Positions 15,906 to 24,285 of a stretch of 64,000 nt of DNA are shown in pieces (the first letter of the stretch is position 1; each line of letters starts with the position of its first letter). The notes below the pieces were generated by a model. The model worked only from the letters and a program-made list of their open reading frames with translations. It had not been told where the DNA came from and did not search any database. The DNA comes from Allocatelliglobosispora scoriae (GTDB lineage: Bacteria; Actinomycetota; Actinomycetes; Mycobacteriales; Micromonosporaceae), in NCBI RefSeq assembly GCF_014204945.1, contig NZ_JACHMN010000002.1, positions 1,502,503 to 1,566,502 on the forward strand, read 5' to 3'. A program made the position numbers and the translations under genes.

Positions 15906-18205
15906 GGTTTCTCCGCGTGGTCACCGTCCCGGTGCTGCTCGCGGGCATGCTGGCGCTCGCCGGGATCACGCTGGGTCAGGTCTACTCCGGTCCGCTGCTC
16001 GCCCTGCTCGTCGCGGGTGCCGCCGCGGGATCGGCGCTGATCGGGATCGCCACCCGGCCACTGCCGGCCTGGGCCGTCGCCCCGCTCTCGGTGCTGGGGC
16101 TGCTCGGCTACGGCTCCTTCGCGATCATCTACTCCGCCCGGCAGTCCGGGGTGGTCGGCGACTTCGCGGATGTCGCGCTCGACGCGGTCGCCAACGGCGT
16201 ACCCCGGCTGCTCACGGCGATGCTGCCGGTGGAGGCGCAGCCCGACACGGTGGCGGTCCCGGTCATCGTGACCTGGCTCGCCGGACTCGCTGCGACCGAG
16301 CTCGGCACCCGGTCGCAGCGGATGATGTCGGCGCTGGTCCCGCCGCTGCTGCTCTACGTGAGCGCGCTCTACCTCGTCGGCCCGCATCGCAGCACCACGA
16401 TCTGGACCGGCCTCGGCTTCGCCGGGCTCGGCGCGCTCGCCCTCGCCGCCACCGGGCAGTGGCAGCGCACCGCCGTCCGCGATCCCGGCGGGGCGCTCGA
16501 CACCGGTGTCCGTCGAGCCCTGCGGATCCGCGCCGCCATCGCCGCCGCCACCGGGGTGGCCGTCATCGTGGCCCTCGCCGCGATCGCCGCCAGCCCGATC
16601 AGCGGCGGCGTCGGCAAGCAGCCCGCCGACCCCCGGGCGTACGTCACCCCGCCACAGCTCGACACCCTCGACGAGAACCCGCTGAGCCGCATCTCCGGGT
16701 GGGCCGTCACCCCCGACCAGCACCTGCTCGACACGACGCTCAACGAGCCCGCCCGGATCCGGCTCGCCGTGCTCGGCGACTACGACGGGATCACCTGGCG
16801 CGTCGGCGGCCTCTACCACCCGGCCGGACGGTCCCTGCCGTCGCCGCCCCCGCCACCGGCCGCCGTGCCGGTCGAGGGCGAGGAGACCACCGGGATCGAC
16901 CCCGGCGTGACCACCGAGATCGAGCAGAGGATCACCGTCGTGGAGCTGGGCGGGAAGCTGCTCCCCGCCGTCGGCACGCCGCGCCGGGTGGACGGCGTAC
17001 GCGTCTCGCTCGACCCGACCAGCGGCACGCTGATCCTGCCCGAGGGCCTGTCGGAGGGCCTCTCCTACACCGTCACCTCGCAGCGCACCACGCCCGACAT
17101 CAACGTGCTGCCCACCGCCGACGTGCCCAAGGGCCCGGCGATGGCCCGCTACCTCAGCTTCGCCCCCAACGTGCCGTCGGCCCTGGAGAACGCCGCGCAG
17201 CAGCTCGCCTCGGAGAACGCGGGCGCCTATCAGCGGGCGGCCGCGATCGAGCAGTTCCTCGCCGAGCACTACCGGCTCGACCCGAAAGCGCCGAGCGGCC
17301 ACGCCTATCGCAACCTGGAGTTCTTCCTCTTCGGACCGGCCCACGCGGGCGGTCGCCGAGGCACATCGGAGCAGTTCGCCGCCTCGTTCGCCCTGCTCGC
17401 CCGGATGGTCGGCCTGCCCAGCCGGGTCGTCGTCGGTTTCAACGGCGCCAAGGGCAGCGCAGCCGTGCACGCGAGCGACGCGTACGCGTGGCCCGAGGTG
17501 CTCTTCGCCGGGATCGGCTGGGTGCCCTTCGATCCGCTGCCCCGCCCGGACCAGCAGGTCGAGCCGCTGGAGCCGCAGTTCGAGCCGAAGCCCGAGCCGA
17601 CGAAGCCGGAACCCTCGGACGTTCCCGCGCCGACCGTCCAGCCCGGCTCGGCCGGACCCACGGCACCCGTCGAGTCGACCGGCGCCGCCGTCGTCACCGG
17701 CTCGGTGCTGCCGGTCGTCGGTGCCGGGGCCGGTGGCGGCCTGCTGCTGCTCCTGGCCGGCGCGCTGGCGATCATCCTGATCGGACGCAAGGCACTGCGT
17801 CGTCGGCGCCTCGACGAGGGCAGCCCCGCCGACCGGGTCACCGGCGCCTGGCTGGAGGTGACCGATGCGCTCCGGCTCGCCGGGAGCCGCCCCGGCTCGT
17901 CGCTCTCGGCGGCCGAGATCGCGCAGCACGCCCAGGAGGCCGCAGCCGCGCCCCTCGGCGGCAAGCACGTCCGGCTGCCCGCTCCACCGCTGACCGAGCT
18001 GGCGAGCCAGGTCAACGCGGTGACGTTCGCCGCCGGGGGCAGCGTCCAGGTCGACGCCGACGCGGCCACCGGGCGGGCGACCGCCTTCATCGACGAGCTC
18101 AAGGCGCGGCGCCCGTGGTGGCGGCGCCTGATCTGGGCTGTGCACCCCGGACCGCTGCGCTGGCAGCGCCGCCGCGACCGCGAAACCCCCAAACCTGAAC
18201 TTTAA
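15899..18205 (+). CDS. transglutaminase-fold membrane protein lacking catalytic Cys and His
   Basis: 768 residues, TgpA-like architecture: about six transmembrane helices (1-250), an extracellular region with a transglutaminase-core fold (about 420-555), a Pro/Glu-rich stretch, another helix (about 605-630) and a cytoplasmic DUF4129-like tail. The active site is not intact. The Cys in the family's GxCEQFA motif is replaced, giving GTSEQFA (488-494, Ser490), and the His of HAWPEV is a Tyr (YAWPEV, Tyr529); the Asp in FDP (545) is kept. It overlaps the DUF58 gene by 7 bases and completes the MoxR-DUF58-transglutaminase set. A structural or binding role is inferred. Confidence 0.88.
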   Translation: MVRFLRVVTVPVLLAGMLALAGITLGQVYSGPLLALLVAGAAAGSALIGIATRPLPAWAVAPLSVLGLLGYGSFAIIYSARQSGVVGDFADVALDAVANGVPRLLTAMLPVEAQPDTVAVPVIVTWLAGLAATELGTRSQRMMSALVPPLLLYVSALYLVGPHRSTTIWTGLGFAGLGALALAATGQWQRTAVRDPGGALDTGVRRALRIRAAIAAATGVAVIVALAAIAASPISGGVGKQPADPRAYVTPPQLDTLDENPLSRISGWAVTPDQHLLDTTLNEPARIRLAVLGDYDGITWRVGGLYHPAGRSLPSPPPPPAAVPVEGEETTGIDPGVTTEIEQRITVVELGGKLLPAVGTPRRVDGVRVSLDPTSGTLILPEGLSEGLSYTVTSQRTTPDINVLPTADVPKGPAMARYLSFAPNVPSALENAAQQLASENAGAYQRAAAIEQFLAEHYRLDPKAPSGHAYRNLEFFLFGPAHAGGRRGTSEQFAASFALLARMVGLPSRVVVGFNGAKGSAAVHASDAYAWPEVLFAGIGWVPFDPLPRPDQQVEPLEPQFEPKPEPTKPEPSDVPAPTVQPGSAGPTAPVESTGAAVVTGSVLPVVGAGAGGGLLLLLAGALAIILIGRKALRRRRLDEGSPADRVTGAWLEVTDALRLAGSRPGSSLSAAEIAQHAQEAAAAPLGGKHVRLPAPPLTELASQVNAVTFAAGGSVQVDADAATGRATAFIDELKARRPWWRRLIWAVHPGPLRWQRRRDRETPKPEL

Positions 18206-18315
18206 TGCTGGACACGCCGTAGATTCCGCAACAACTGTCAGGATCAACATCCATCGTGGAGTTGATCCTGACTTTTGTTGCACCGTTGGCGGCGTGTCCA
18301 GCATTAAAGTTCAGG
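18194..18315. repeat. 122-bp nested inverted repeat (MITE-like or terminator)
   Basis: The outer arms are 26 bases and perfectly complementary: the left arm starts CCTGAACTTTAATGCTGG at 18194 and the right arm is 18290-18315. An inner pair, GCAACAA...GTCAGGATCAAC with its complement (18228-18248 and 18261-18281), continues the stem around a 12-base loop. The left arm contains the TAA stop of the transglutaminase-fold gene. It could be a strong terminator or a small non-autonomous element with terminal inverted repeats. No flanking target duplication was seen. Confidence 0.8.
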
Positions 18316-18484
18316 GGGGTGGGGGCGCTGGCGCCGGCGGGGTGGGGCGCATAGCATCTACTTCGGACGATGTCGGCCCGTTGGGAGCCGGGCCGCTCGG
18401 CAGCGTCCGTCGACACCTGTCTTCGCGCAGGTGCCCGCAGGGGCGGCGGTGCCACTCTGCGCGCATTGCGAAGGGACCACACCC

Positions 18485-19630
18485 ATGGCAAGGCCCGCTC
18501 CCCGAGCCGCGCTGGCGGCCGCAGTAGCAGCCGTCGTCGCTGCGCTGGCGTTCGTCATCGCGCAACCCGCCGTCTCCGCCGCAGCGGCACCCGTGCGCAT
18601 CATGCCGCTCGGCGACTCGATCACCGGTTCCCCCGGCTGCTGGCGCTCGCTGCTGTGGCAGCGGTTGCAGAGCAGCGGCTACACCAACATCGACTTCGTC
18701 GGGACGCTGCCGCCGCAGGGCTGCGCGGTCGCGCACGACGGCGACAACGAGGGCCACGGCGGCTTCCTCGCCACCAACATCGCCAACCAGAACCAGCTGC
18801 CGGGCTGGCTCAGCGCCACGCTGCCCGACATCGTCGTCATGCACCTCGGTACGAACGACGTGTGGAGCAGCATCGCACCGGCGACGATCCTGACCGCGTT
18901 CAGCAAGCTCGTCGATCAGATGCGGGCCAGCAACCCCAACATGAAGATCCTCGTCGCGAAGATCATCCCGATGAACCCGTCGTCCTGCACCCCGTGCGGG
19001 CAGCGGGTCATCGACTTCAACGCGGCGATCCCGGCCTGGGCCGGCGGCAAGACCACGGCGCAGTCGCCGATCACCGTCGTCGACCAGTTCACCGGCTTCT
19101 CGACGGCGACCGACACCTACGACGGGGTGCACCCCAACGCCGCGGGCGATCAGAAGATGTCCGACAAGTGGTACCCGCCGCTCGCCGCGCTGCTCAGCGG
19201 GGCCACCGGCTCGCCGTCGGTCTCTCCGTCCACGTCCCGGTCGCCCTCCGCCTCGCCGTCGGTGTCGCCGTCGGCGTCCCGGTCGCCCTCGGCATCGCCG
19301 TCGCCGTCCGGCTCACCTCAGGCGGGTAAGCGCTGCACCGCCACCTACAAGGTCGGCAGCCAGTGGAACACCGGCTTCGGCGCCGAGGTGTCCGTCGCCA
19401 ACACCGGCAGCGTCCCGATCACCGGCTGGACCGTCGTGCTCGTCTTCGGCAACGGCCAAGTCGTCACGCAGCTGTGGAACGGGGCCTACACGCAGGCCGG
19501 CGGCACCGTGACGGTCAAGAACATGAGCTACAACGGCACCATCCCGGTCGGCGGGACTATCGGCTTCGGCTTCAACGCCAACTGGAGCGGCGTCAACAAC
19601 GCACCTGCGGTGACCTGCACACCGGCATAG
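18485..19630 (+). CDS. secreted SGNH hydrolase (CE3-like esterase) with CBM2
   Basis: 381 residues. A signal peptide (about 1-34) is followed by an SGNH hydrolase domain: block I PLGDSITG (Ser about 45), block III LGTNDVW, and block V DGVHPN (Asp/His). The GDSIT...CWR...L opening resembles carbohydrate esterase family 3 acetylxylan esterases. A Ser/Pro linker with repeats of SPSxSPSAS joins it to a family 2 carbohydrate-binding module (about 285-381, with CTATYKVGSQWNTGFGAEV and paired Cys). It is probably secreted to deacetylate plant polysaccharide. GAAGGGA precedes the ATG. The long inverted repeat 170 bases upstream separates it from the MoxR cluster. Confidence 0.9.
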   Translation: MARPAPRAALAAAVAAVVAALAFVIAQPAVSAAAAPVRIMPLGDSITGSPGCWRSLLWQRLQSSGYTNIDFVGTLPPQGCAVAHDGDNEGHGGFLATNIANQNQLPGWLSATLPDIVVMHLGTNDVWSSIAPATILTAFSKLVDQMRASNPNMKILVAKIIPMNPSSCTPCGQRVIDFNAAIPAWAGGKTTAQSPITVVDQFTGFSTATDTYDGVHPNAAGDQKMSDKWYPPLAALLSGATGSPSVSPSTSRSPSASPSVSPSASRSPSASPSPSGSPQAGKRCTATYKVGSQWNTGFGAEVSVANTGSVPITGWTVVLVFGNGQVVTQLWNGAYTQAGGTVTVKNMSYNGTIPVGGTIGFGFNANWSGVNNAPAVTCTPA

Positions 19631-19676
19631 CTAACCAGGTTGCGGCGATCATGCCGGAGGATCTAGCGTTCCGCGC

Positions 19677-20192
19677 ATGGTCGCCGCCCTGGAGCTCTAC
19701 TTCGATCACGTCACCCAGCAGCGCATCCGGACACTGTGGACGGCGTTGGAGGAGGTCGGCGTACAAACCATGAAGCGGCTGCTCGACGGGCGGCACCGGC
19801 CCCACCTGAGCCTGACCGGCGCGGAACGCCTGGACGGGCCCGCCATCGCCGCAGCGCTCGACGGCCTCGCCGCCGCGCCGCCGCTCGAGGTCAACCTCGA
19901 CTTCTGCGGGCAGTTCGTCGGGCGCGTGCTGTGGCTCGGGCCGGTCCCCACCCCGGAGCTGCTCGCGCACCACGCGGCCGTGCATCAGCGGCTCGACGCA
20001 GCCGGGATCAGCGGATTCGACGTCTACCGGCCCGGCGCCTGGGTGCCGCACGTGACCATGTCGATGCGCGTGCCCCGGCCGCTGCTCCCCCAGGCGATCC
20101 GCCTCTGCCTGGAGTTCCTCCCGATGAAGGCCACCATCACCGGTGCGGCGGTCGCCGACCACGCGCACGACGAATATCTGCCGCTGAGCTAG
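19677..20192 (+). CDS. 2H phosphoesterase (2'-5' RNA ligase family)
   Basis: 171 residues with the two His motifs of the 2H phosphoesterase fold: RPHLSL near residue 42 and VPHVTM near residue 123. Relatives hydrolyse 2',3'-cyclic phosphates or join tRNA halves, but the substrate of this branch is unknown. The ATG at 19677 is a leaderless start with TAGCGT (19664-19669) seven bases upstream. Its stop overlaps the stop of the convergent DUF2203 gene. Confidence 0.82.
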   Translation: MVAALELYFDHVTQQRIRTLWTALEEVGVQTMKRLLDGRHRPHLSLTGAERLDGPAIAAALDGLAAAPPLEVNLDFCGQFVGRVLWLGPVPTPELLAHHAAVHQRLDAAGISGFDVYRPGAWVPHVTMSMRVPRPLLPQAIRLCLEFLPMKATITGAAVADHAHDEYLPLS

Positions 20193-20539
20193 ATCGGGCG
20201 GCGGCCGGGGAAGCCGCAGTCGGCGCGGTGGTACCAGGAGATGTCCTCGTCGCCCTCGAGCCAGCACCACAGGACCGGGCGGCCGTCGTGCTCGCCGGGG
20301 TAGTCGAGCAGCACCGGAGCGTAGCCCTTGACCTGGACCTCCTGCTCGGAGATCTCTTCCAGCACGGCGAAGAGCCTCGCCTCCAGCGCCTTGGCCTCGG
20401 CGAGTCCGCCCAACGGGCTCTCGCCGTGCTGGGCGAGGTCGGCGCGGAGCTCGGCCAGATCTGCGCGCTCTGTGATGAGCTGCTGGATGCGGGGCTTGAG
20501 CGCGGCGAAGTGCTCTCGTGCTTCGGCAAGGGTGAACAC
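20189..20539 (-). CDS. DUF2203 protein
   Basis: 116 residues. It opens with FTLAEAREHFAALKPRIQQL and continues with a long helical hairpin, then the conserved KGYAPVLLDYPGEHDGRPVLWCWLEGDEDI segment (in part) and WYHRADCGFPGRRPI, the hallmark C-terminus of DUF2203 proteins. The function is unknown; the family is soluble and widespread in actinobacteria and deinococci. The start is a GTG. The gene lies downstream of the permease but is separated from it by a large hairpin, so it may have its own promoter. Confidence 0.85.
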   Translation of the reverse strand: MFTLAEAREHFAALKPRIQQLITERADLAELRADLAQHGESPLGGLAEAKALEARLFAVLEEISEQEVQVKGYAPVLLDYPGEHDGRPVLWCWLEGDEDISWYHRADCGFPGRRPI

Positions 20540-20609
20540 GAGGCCATTATGCGTGTTGTGCGGGGTTTGGCTGCGTCGTGGGTCGGTCAGGCCTGCGTGC
20601 GTCGTGGGC

Positions 20610-20686
20610 GGGGTTGGGGGGGCAGATCGACTCAGGCAGGGCGGTCAGGCTTGATCCCTGCCTGAGTCGATCTGCCCCCCAACCCC
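20610..20686. terminator. 31-bp-arm hairpin after the permease gene
   Basis: The arms (20610-20641 and 20656-20686) are complementary over 31 bases with one extra G as a bulge, around a 14-base loop. The left arm contains GGGGTTGGGGGGGCAGATCG. It lies in the gap after the permease stop and is probably its terminator; there is no T-run. The G-runs could also form other structures. Confidence 0.75.
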
Positions 20687-20746
20687 GGGGTGGGTCCAGG
20701 TGGCCGCGGCGGGTTGCGGAGGGACGGTGGGAGGTGACCGTTGGGT

Positions 20747-22270
20747 TTACTCCGTTGGGGTGGTGATGGTTGTTCTGGGGCCGGTGAACCAGTGTTTGGC
20801 GCTCAGCGTCCACCAGAGGGCTGCTCCGCCCAGGACCAGGGCTACGGCCGCGATGGTGTAGTTGAAGTTGGCGACCGTGATGGGGTAGACGCCGGGCAGG
20901 ACGAACAGTACGCAGATGAGCCCCACCCAGATGACGGCGATCCAGCCGATGGGGCGGCTGTAGCGGCCCAGATTCCAGGGGCCCTGGACGAAGTCGGGGT
21001 TGCGGAGCCGGAGGTAGATGGGGGTGGCGTAGGCGACGTAGAGGCCGATGACGGAGATGGCGGTGGCGGCGAGGTAGGCCGTGGTGTTCCACAGGGACGG
21101 CAGGACGAGGAGGGTGGAGCAGACCACGCAGAGCCAGATGGAGTTGGTGGGCGTACCGGTGCGGGGGTTGACCTTCTTCCACAGGCGGGAGCCGGGGAGG
21201 GCGCCGTCGCGGCTGAACGCGTAGGCCATGCGGGAGTTGGCGGTGACGGAGGCCATGCCGCAGAAGAACTGGGCGACCACGCAGATGAAGAGCAGGAAGA
21301 TGCCGAGATCGTTGCCGGCGGCATCGATGAAGATCTGGGCCGGCGGGAACTTCGTCGCCGAGCCGAGCGCGCCGTCGTAATCCTGGATCGCCCAGGTCAC
21401 CGCGAAGAGCAGCGCGAACCCGGCGATGACGGAGACGACGACGGAGCTGACGATCCCGCGCGGTGCCGCGATCTGCGCGTCGTGGGTCTCCTCGGAGACG
21501 TGGGCGCTGGCGTCGTAGCCGGTGAACGTGTACTGCGCCATCAGCAGGCCGAGCAGGAACGCGAGCACGGCGGCGCCGGTACCCGAGAGCCCGGTGGCGT
21601 TGGCGGTCTGCAGGAAGACATCGCGCAGGTCGTAGTGCTTGTCGGGCACGACGACGAGGACGCCGACGATCACCGCGACCCCGACGATGTGCCACCAGGC
21701 GCTCACATCGGAGAGGATCTTCACGAGGTTGACGCCGAAGGTGTTGAGCAGCCCGTGCAGCGCGATGATCACGAGGAAGACCGTGAAGGTGCTGAGCGTC
21801 GTGACCGGGAGGTCGACCGTGAGGTTGAGGAAGGCGGTCGTCGTGAGCGCCGCGCCGAAGTCGATCGCCGCGGTGACCGCGACCTGGCCGAGGAAGTTGA
21901 ACCAGCCGACGAACCAGGCCCAGGCCGCCTTGTTGGTCCGGGCCAGGGCGAACGCCCACCAGTAGAGCGCGCCGGCGGTCGGATAGACCGAGCAGATCTC
22001 GGCCATCGCGAGCGCGACGACGGTGACCATGACACCGACGCCGAGCCAGCCGAGGGTGATCGCGGCAGGCCCGCCGTTGGCCATCGCGATCGAGTACGAC
22101 GTGAGGCACCCTGCCAGCACCGAGATGATCGAGAAGGAGACGGCGAAGTTGGAGAAGCCGGAGAGCTTGCGTCGCAGCTCCTGGCGGTACCCGAACTGGG
22201 CCAGCAGGGCGACGTCGGCGTCGGCGCCGCCCTCCGGTCCTGGCGTTGCGTCAGCTCCAGTGATAGTCAT
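20747..22270 (-). CDS. APC-family amino acid permease
   Basis: 507 residues with about 12 transmembrane helices. The signature LSGFSNFAVSFSIISVLAG (TM1, about 36-54) and EICSVYPTAGALYWWAF (TM3 region) place it with the bacterial amino acid/GABA permeases of the APC superfamily (BAT1-like); YTFTGYDASAHVSEET is the conserved TM6 segment. It should import an amino acid or amine by proton symport; the substrate is not evident. A 17-base palindrome lies 29-45 bases upstream of the start and a strong hairpin lies downstream, so it looks like a singly regulated gene. Confidence 0.9.
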   Translation of the reverse strand: MTITGADATPGPEGGADADVALLAQFGYRQELRRKLSGFSNFAVSFSIISVLAGCLTSYSIAMANGGPAAITLGWLGVGVMVTVVALAMAEICSVYPTAGALYWWAFALARTNKAAWAWFVGWFNFLGQVAVTAAIDFGAALTTTAFLNLTVDLPVTTLSTFTVFLVIIALHGLLNTFGVNLVKILSDVSAWWHIVGVAVIVGVLVVVPDKHYDLRDVFLQTANATGLSGTGAAVLAFLLGLLMAQYTFTGYDASAHVSEETHDAQIAAPRGIVSSVVVSVIAGFALLFAVTWAIQDYDGALGSATKFPPAQIFIDAAGNDLGIFLLFICVVAQFFCGMASVTANSRMAYAFSRDGALPGSRLWKKVNPRTGTPTNSIWLCVVCSTLLVLPSLWNTTAYLAATAISVIGLYVAYATPIYLRLRNPDFVQGPWNLGRYSRPIGWIAVIWVGLICVLFVLPGVYPITVANFNYTIAAVALVLGGAALWWTLSAKHWFTGPRTTITTPTE

Positions 22271-22298
22271 ACTTTTCGATCATTCGCATGAGGATGAT

Positions 22299-22315
22299 TC
22301 ATGTCAATGACATGA
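22299..22315. promoter_or_regulatory. perfect palindrome upstream of permease gene
   Basis: TCATGTCAATGACATGA is a perfect palindrome with a single central base, 29-45 bases before the permease start. It sits in an unusually AT-rich stretch, where a promoter would be expected. It looks like a dimeric repressor site; no regulator gene is adjacent. Confidence 0.55.
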
Positions 22316-22347
22316 TCGGCTGACATCTATGCGCTGCGGGGCTCCGC

Positions 22348-22390
22348 GATCACGGCGCGGCCCTGCGATCGCAGCGCAGCCACCGTGATC
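22348..22390. terminator. hairpin between methyltransferase and permease genes
   Basis: GATCACGG and CCGTGATC form the outer pair around an inner CTGCGATCGCAG palindrome. It lies downstream of the permease promoter region and upstream of the methyltransferase stop, so it could end the methyltransferase transcript. Several other GATCACG copies lie nearby. Confidence 0.4.
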
Positions 22391-22408
22391 ACGACACCGC
22401 CGCCCCGA

Positions 22409-23176
22409 TCACGCCGCGGTCTCGGCGATCACCGTGTAGAAGGTGAACCCCGCCTGGAACGGCCCGGTCGACAGGCTCGCCAGCCACGCCTCCGCCGCAT
22501 CCGCCTCGATCGCGCCGTCGGCGACCGCCCGCGACGCGACGCTGCCCATCCGCAGGATCTGGTCGGCGGCGGCGAAGCTGCCGAAGACGATCGGCGTCGG
22601 GATGATCGACTGCACGGCGAATCCCGCCTCCATGGCGAGCCGGGTCAGCTGCCGCCCGATCGTGCCGTTGCGGATCACCCGGTCCGCGACGTAACGCGTA
22701 TATGCCCTGGTGGTGGCGAGGTCGGGGGCGTCGAAGGTGAGCGTGTCCCAGTCCGGCTCGACGAGGCCGAGCAGGCAACCCGGCCGCAGCACCCGGCCCA
22801 CCTCGGTGAGGATCGCGGCGGGGCTCTCCACGTGCATCAGCACCCGGTCGATCCGGGCCCGGTCGACGCTGTGGTCGTCGAGCGGCAGCGCCGAGCCCGA
22901 GGCGAGCCGGACCTCGATGTTGGGCTGCTCGACCTGGTGCTGGGCCGCCTCGACCATCGCCGGGTCGTGGTCGACGCCGATGACCATGCCCTGCTCGCCG
23001 ACCCGATCGGCCATCGTGGCGAGGTCCGCGCCGGGCCCGCAGCCCAGATCCAGCACCGTGTGGCCGCGCCGCAGGTCGAGCTCGGCGAGCAGCCGCCGCT
23101 TGTAGTCGCGCCCCGGATCGGTGGCGGCGAGCTGAAGCAGGTAGTGGATCTGGTCGTGCTGCGGGGGTGTGGGCAT
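22409..23176 (-). CDS. class I SAM-dependent methyltransferase
   Basis: 255 residues. Motif I is VLDLGCGPGADLATMA (about 40-55), the acidic residue binding the ribose of SAM is in VIGVDHDPAMV (about 65-75), then ASGSALPLDD and the UbiE-like AILTEVGRVLRPGCLLGLVEPD (in part). Substrate unknown; small-molecule methylation is the usual role of this subgroup. The ATG has TAGCAT seven bases upstream and CGGAGC overlapping, so the transcript is probably leaderless. No pathway partners lie next to it. Confidence 0.85.
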   Translation of the reverse strand: MPTPPQHDQIHYLLQLAATDPGRDYKRRLLAELDLRRGHTVLDLGCGPGADLATMADRVGEQGMVIGVDHDPAMVEAAQHQVEQPNIEVRLASGSALPLDDHSVDRARIDRVLMHVESPAAILTEVGRVLRPGCLLGLVEPDWDTLTFDAPDLATTRAYTRYVADRVIRNGTIGRQLTRLAMEAGFAVQSIIPTPIVFGSFAAADQILRMGSVASRAVADGAIEADAAEAWLASLSTGPFQAGFTFYTVIAETAA

Positions 23177-23220
23177 GCTCCGGATGCTAACGACGGCCGG
23201 GCCTTTTGTCAGGGTGAGAC

Positions 23221-23619
23221 CTAGGCGAGAGCCTCGGCCGCGGCCGGGTCGCTGTCACGCAGGAACGTCGCGCAGCGCTCCGCCTCGTCGGTCTCGCCGA
23301 TCTCTGCGGCGGCCTGCGAGAGGACGTGCAGGCAGCGCAGGAAGCCCCGGTTGGCCTCGTGGGACCACGGGATGGGACCGGCGCCCTTCCAGCCCGCGCG
23401 GCGCAGCTGGTCGAGGCCGCGGTGGTAGCCCGTGCGGGCGAAGGCGTAGGCGGTGACCGCGTCGCCGCCGTCGAGTGCCCGCTTCGCCAGCGCCGCCCAC
23501 GCGTCGCTGTAGGTCGGGTGAGCTGCGGCGGCCTTCGCCGGGTCGCCCGCTGCGAGCAGCGCGGCGGCGGCGTCGTCGGCGGGGAGCAGCGTGGCGGGCG
23601 GTTCCATCAGGTTGCGCAT
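23221..23619 (-). CDS. DUF3151 protein
   Basis: 132 residues from the ATG at 23619. It begins MRNLMEPPATLLP, which fits the family opening, and has the TPR-like core AHPTYSDAWAALAKRAL and YAFARTGYHRGLDQLRRAGWKG, ending in ANRGFLRCLHVLSQAA. Function unknown; conserved across actinobacteria. A GTG at 23634 has a better-placed GGAGGTGA (inside the end of the upstream kinase gene) and would add five residues. The two genes are almost contiguous, so translational coupling is likely. Confidence 0.82.
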   Translation of the reverse strand: MRNLMEPPATLLPADDAAAALLAAGDPAKAAAAHPTYSDAWAALAKRALDGGDAVTAYAFARTGYHRGLDQLRRAGWKGAGPIPWSHEANRGFLRCLHVLSQAAAEIGETDEAERCATFLRDSDPAAAEALA

Positions 23620-23636
23620 GGTCCCATTCAACACCC

Positions 23637-24263
23637 TCACCTCCGCAGGATCAGCCCGGCCCGGTCGCGGGTCGTGGCGATGAGCCGTGCGTTCGCCTCG
23701 TCGCTGCGGAACACCCACTCCCGCGCCGCCTCCTCCGACAGGCCCTTGCTGCGCTGCCGCGCCAGCAGGCCAGGCAATCGCTGCGCATCGTCGGCCTCCA
23801 GGAAGGCCGCGACGTCCAGCAGCGAGCGGACCCGATCCCAGGGCGCGGTGGGTACGAGCAGGTAGTTGCCCTCGGTCACGATGAAGCGGGTGCCGGGGTG
23901 GATCGGGATGCTCCCGGCGACGCCCTCGTTGAGCACATGGTCGAAGGCGGGCGCGTAGACCGTGTCGTCCACGTCCCGCCGCAGCCGTTCGAGCAGGGCC
24001 ACGTATCCCAGCGCGTCGAAGGTGTCCGGGGCACCCTTGCGATCCGCCCGGCCGAGCCGCCGCAGCTCCACATTGGCGAGGTGGAACCCGTCCATCGGCA
24101 CGGAGACGGCGGCGCCCTCGCCGTAACGCCGGATGAGCTCCTCGGTGACCTCGTCGGCGAGCGTCGTCTTCCCCGCACCGGGCGCACCGGCGATGCCGAT
24201 GACGACGCGCCCCTCGGACTCGGGCAACGCGCCGATCACCGCACCGATCAGGTCAGCAGTCAT
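23637..24263 (-). CDS. P-loop nucleoside/sugar kinase-like protein
   Basis: 208 residues. Walker A is GAPGAGKTTLA (about 25-35), followed by VSVPMDGFHLANVEL with the Asp/His characteristic of the uridine kinase-phosphoribulokinase fold, then KGAPDTFDALGYV, YAPAFDHVLNE and VTEGNYLLV. This pattern matches the YggC/FrcK-like 'nucleoside/nucleotide kinase' group, some members of which phosphorylate fructose or pantothenate. The substrate cannot be assigned. It runs into the DUF3151 gene. Confidence 0.83.
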   Translation of the reverse strand: MTADLIGAVIGALPESEGRVVIGIAGAPGAGKTTLADEVTEELIRRYGEGAAVSVPMDGFHLANVELRRLGRADRKGAPDTFDALGYVALLERLRRDVDDTVYAPAFDHVLNEGVAGSIPIHPGTRFIVTEGNYLLVPTAPWDRVRSLLDVAAFLEADDAQRLPGLLARQRSKGLSEEAAREWVFRSDEANARLIATTRDRAGLILRR

Positions 24264-24285
24264 CGTCAGTTCATAGCACGCGGTG

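Noticed and set aside
18194-18315. Insertion sequence
   Set aside because: Terminal inverted repeats are present but there is no transposase; at 122 bases it could at most be a non-autonomous element.
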